From: Patescibacteria group bacterium AH-259-L07
GTDB lineage: Bacteria; Patescibacteriota; Patescibacteriia; UBA2591; UBA6264
Assembly: GCA_027718005.1 (NCBI GenBank)
Contig: JALLOP010000087.1
Location: forward strand, 1 to 5,496
Direction of reading: 5' to 3'
DNA length: 5,496 nucleotides
Shown: positions 5,391 through 5,496 of the stretch, piece by piece
Layout of the letters: every line of letters starts with the position of its first letter
Numbering within the stretch: the stretch's first letter is position 1
Program-made: the position numbers and the translations under genes
Notes under the pieces: generated by a model
The model's database searches: none
The model's input: only the letters and a program-made list of their open reading frames with translations
Told to the model about the DNA's origin: nothing

Positions 5391-5426
5391 CCCTTTAGAA
5401 ATCTGTATGTAAATTTCTAACGGGAT
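5391..5426 (-). repeat. Hairpin in the 5' leader, related to the in-gene palindrome
   Basis: CCCTTTAGAAAT (5391-5402) pairs with ATTTCTAACGGG (5413-5424) with one mismatch and a ~10-nt loop. Its right arm (5411-5426) also pairs with 5324-5339 inside the gene at 15 of 16 positions. A transcript could therefore fold either locally or across the start codon and ribosome binding site at 5371-5384. A regulatory switch is inference only. Confidence 0.65.
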
Positions 5427-5433
5427 AAATATG

Positions 5434-5463
5434 TTTATAATTGAGGAATTTTGAAAATGTCTG
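5434..5463 (-). promoter_or_regulatory. Candidate promoter of the giant gene
   Basis: On the minus strand TATAAA (plus 5434-5439) is preceded after 18 bp by CAGACA (plus 5458-5463), a 5/6 and 4/6 match to the usual -10 and -35. A start from here would include the hairpin at 5391-5426 in the leader. In AT-rich DNA such matches are common, so this is tentative. Confidence 0.3.
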
Positions 5464-5496
5464 AAATTAACAATTTCAAGCATTTTCCCAAAATTC
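5446..5496. repeat. Palindrome at the window edge
   Basis: The left arm 5446-5468 (GAATTTTG, AAAATG, TGAAATT blocks) pairs with the right arm 5472-5496 (AATTTCA, CATTTT, CAAAATTC blocks), with a 3-nt AAC loop, a 2-nt bulge and two mismatches. It lies upstream of the giant gene and overlaps its tentative -35. It may be a terminator for a gene beyond the window or another mobile palindrome. No T-tract follows on the minus strand, and the plus-side flank is not visible. Confidence 0.65.

Overview
The window looks like a piece of a Candidate Phyla Radiation (Patescibacteria, probably Parcubacteria-like) chromosome. I infer this from an AT-rich genome, a giant exported Glu/Arg/Pro-rich protein with a DUF5667-like segment, a mini-domain resembling ones I associate with these phyla, and conserved genes peppered with small palindromic elements. 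The lineage comes from remembered patterns, not from a search. UGA does not appear to be recoded to glycine: three long genes contain no in-frame UGA.

Layout: (1) 1-975, minus strand: miaA, tRNA dimethylallyltransferase, cut at its C-terminus by the window edge. It carries two in-frame insertions made of palindromic DNA. (2) 976-1165: divergent intergenic region with a TATTATAATA promoter-like core and a long imperfect AT-rich inverted repeat (1016-1152). (3) 1166-1894, plus strand: a PrsW-family intramembrane protease with all the expected motifs. (4) 1895-2031: convergent intergenic region with a hairpin plus T-tract, a wider inverted repeat that starts inside the prsW 3' end, and a 14-codon open tail of the next gene after its UGA. 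(5) 2032-5373, minus strand: an 1113-residue exported protein. In order it has a signal peptide/anchor, an acidic linker, a DUF5667-like region, about five tandem ~58-residue helical repeats, a conserved-looking helical hairpin, a Glu/Met-rich coiled coil, a four-cysteine mini-domain, a charged helix and an EPxP proline repeat tail. (6) 5374-5496: the leader of that gene, with a good ribosome binding site and two hairpin-forming palindromes.

The three genes do not form an operon: miaA and prsW diverge, and prsW and the giant gene converge. MiaA acts in the cytoplasm on tRNA, PrsW sits in the membrane, and the giant protein is predicted to lie outside the membrane. A PrsW-substrate link to the neighbour is possible but has no direct support.

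The most unusual signal is the number of short palindromic elements. At least four types occur in 5.5 kb, and three of them lie in frame inside protein-coding sequence: a 21-bp and a ~67-bp element in miaA, and a 27-bp element in the signal-peptide region of the giant gene. Related copies of two types lie in nearby non-coding DNA. This resembles the protein-invading palindromic elements known from Rickettsia, but with different sequences.
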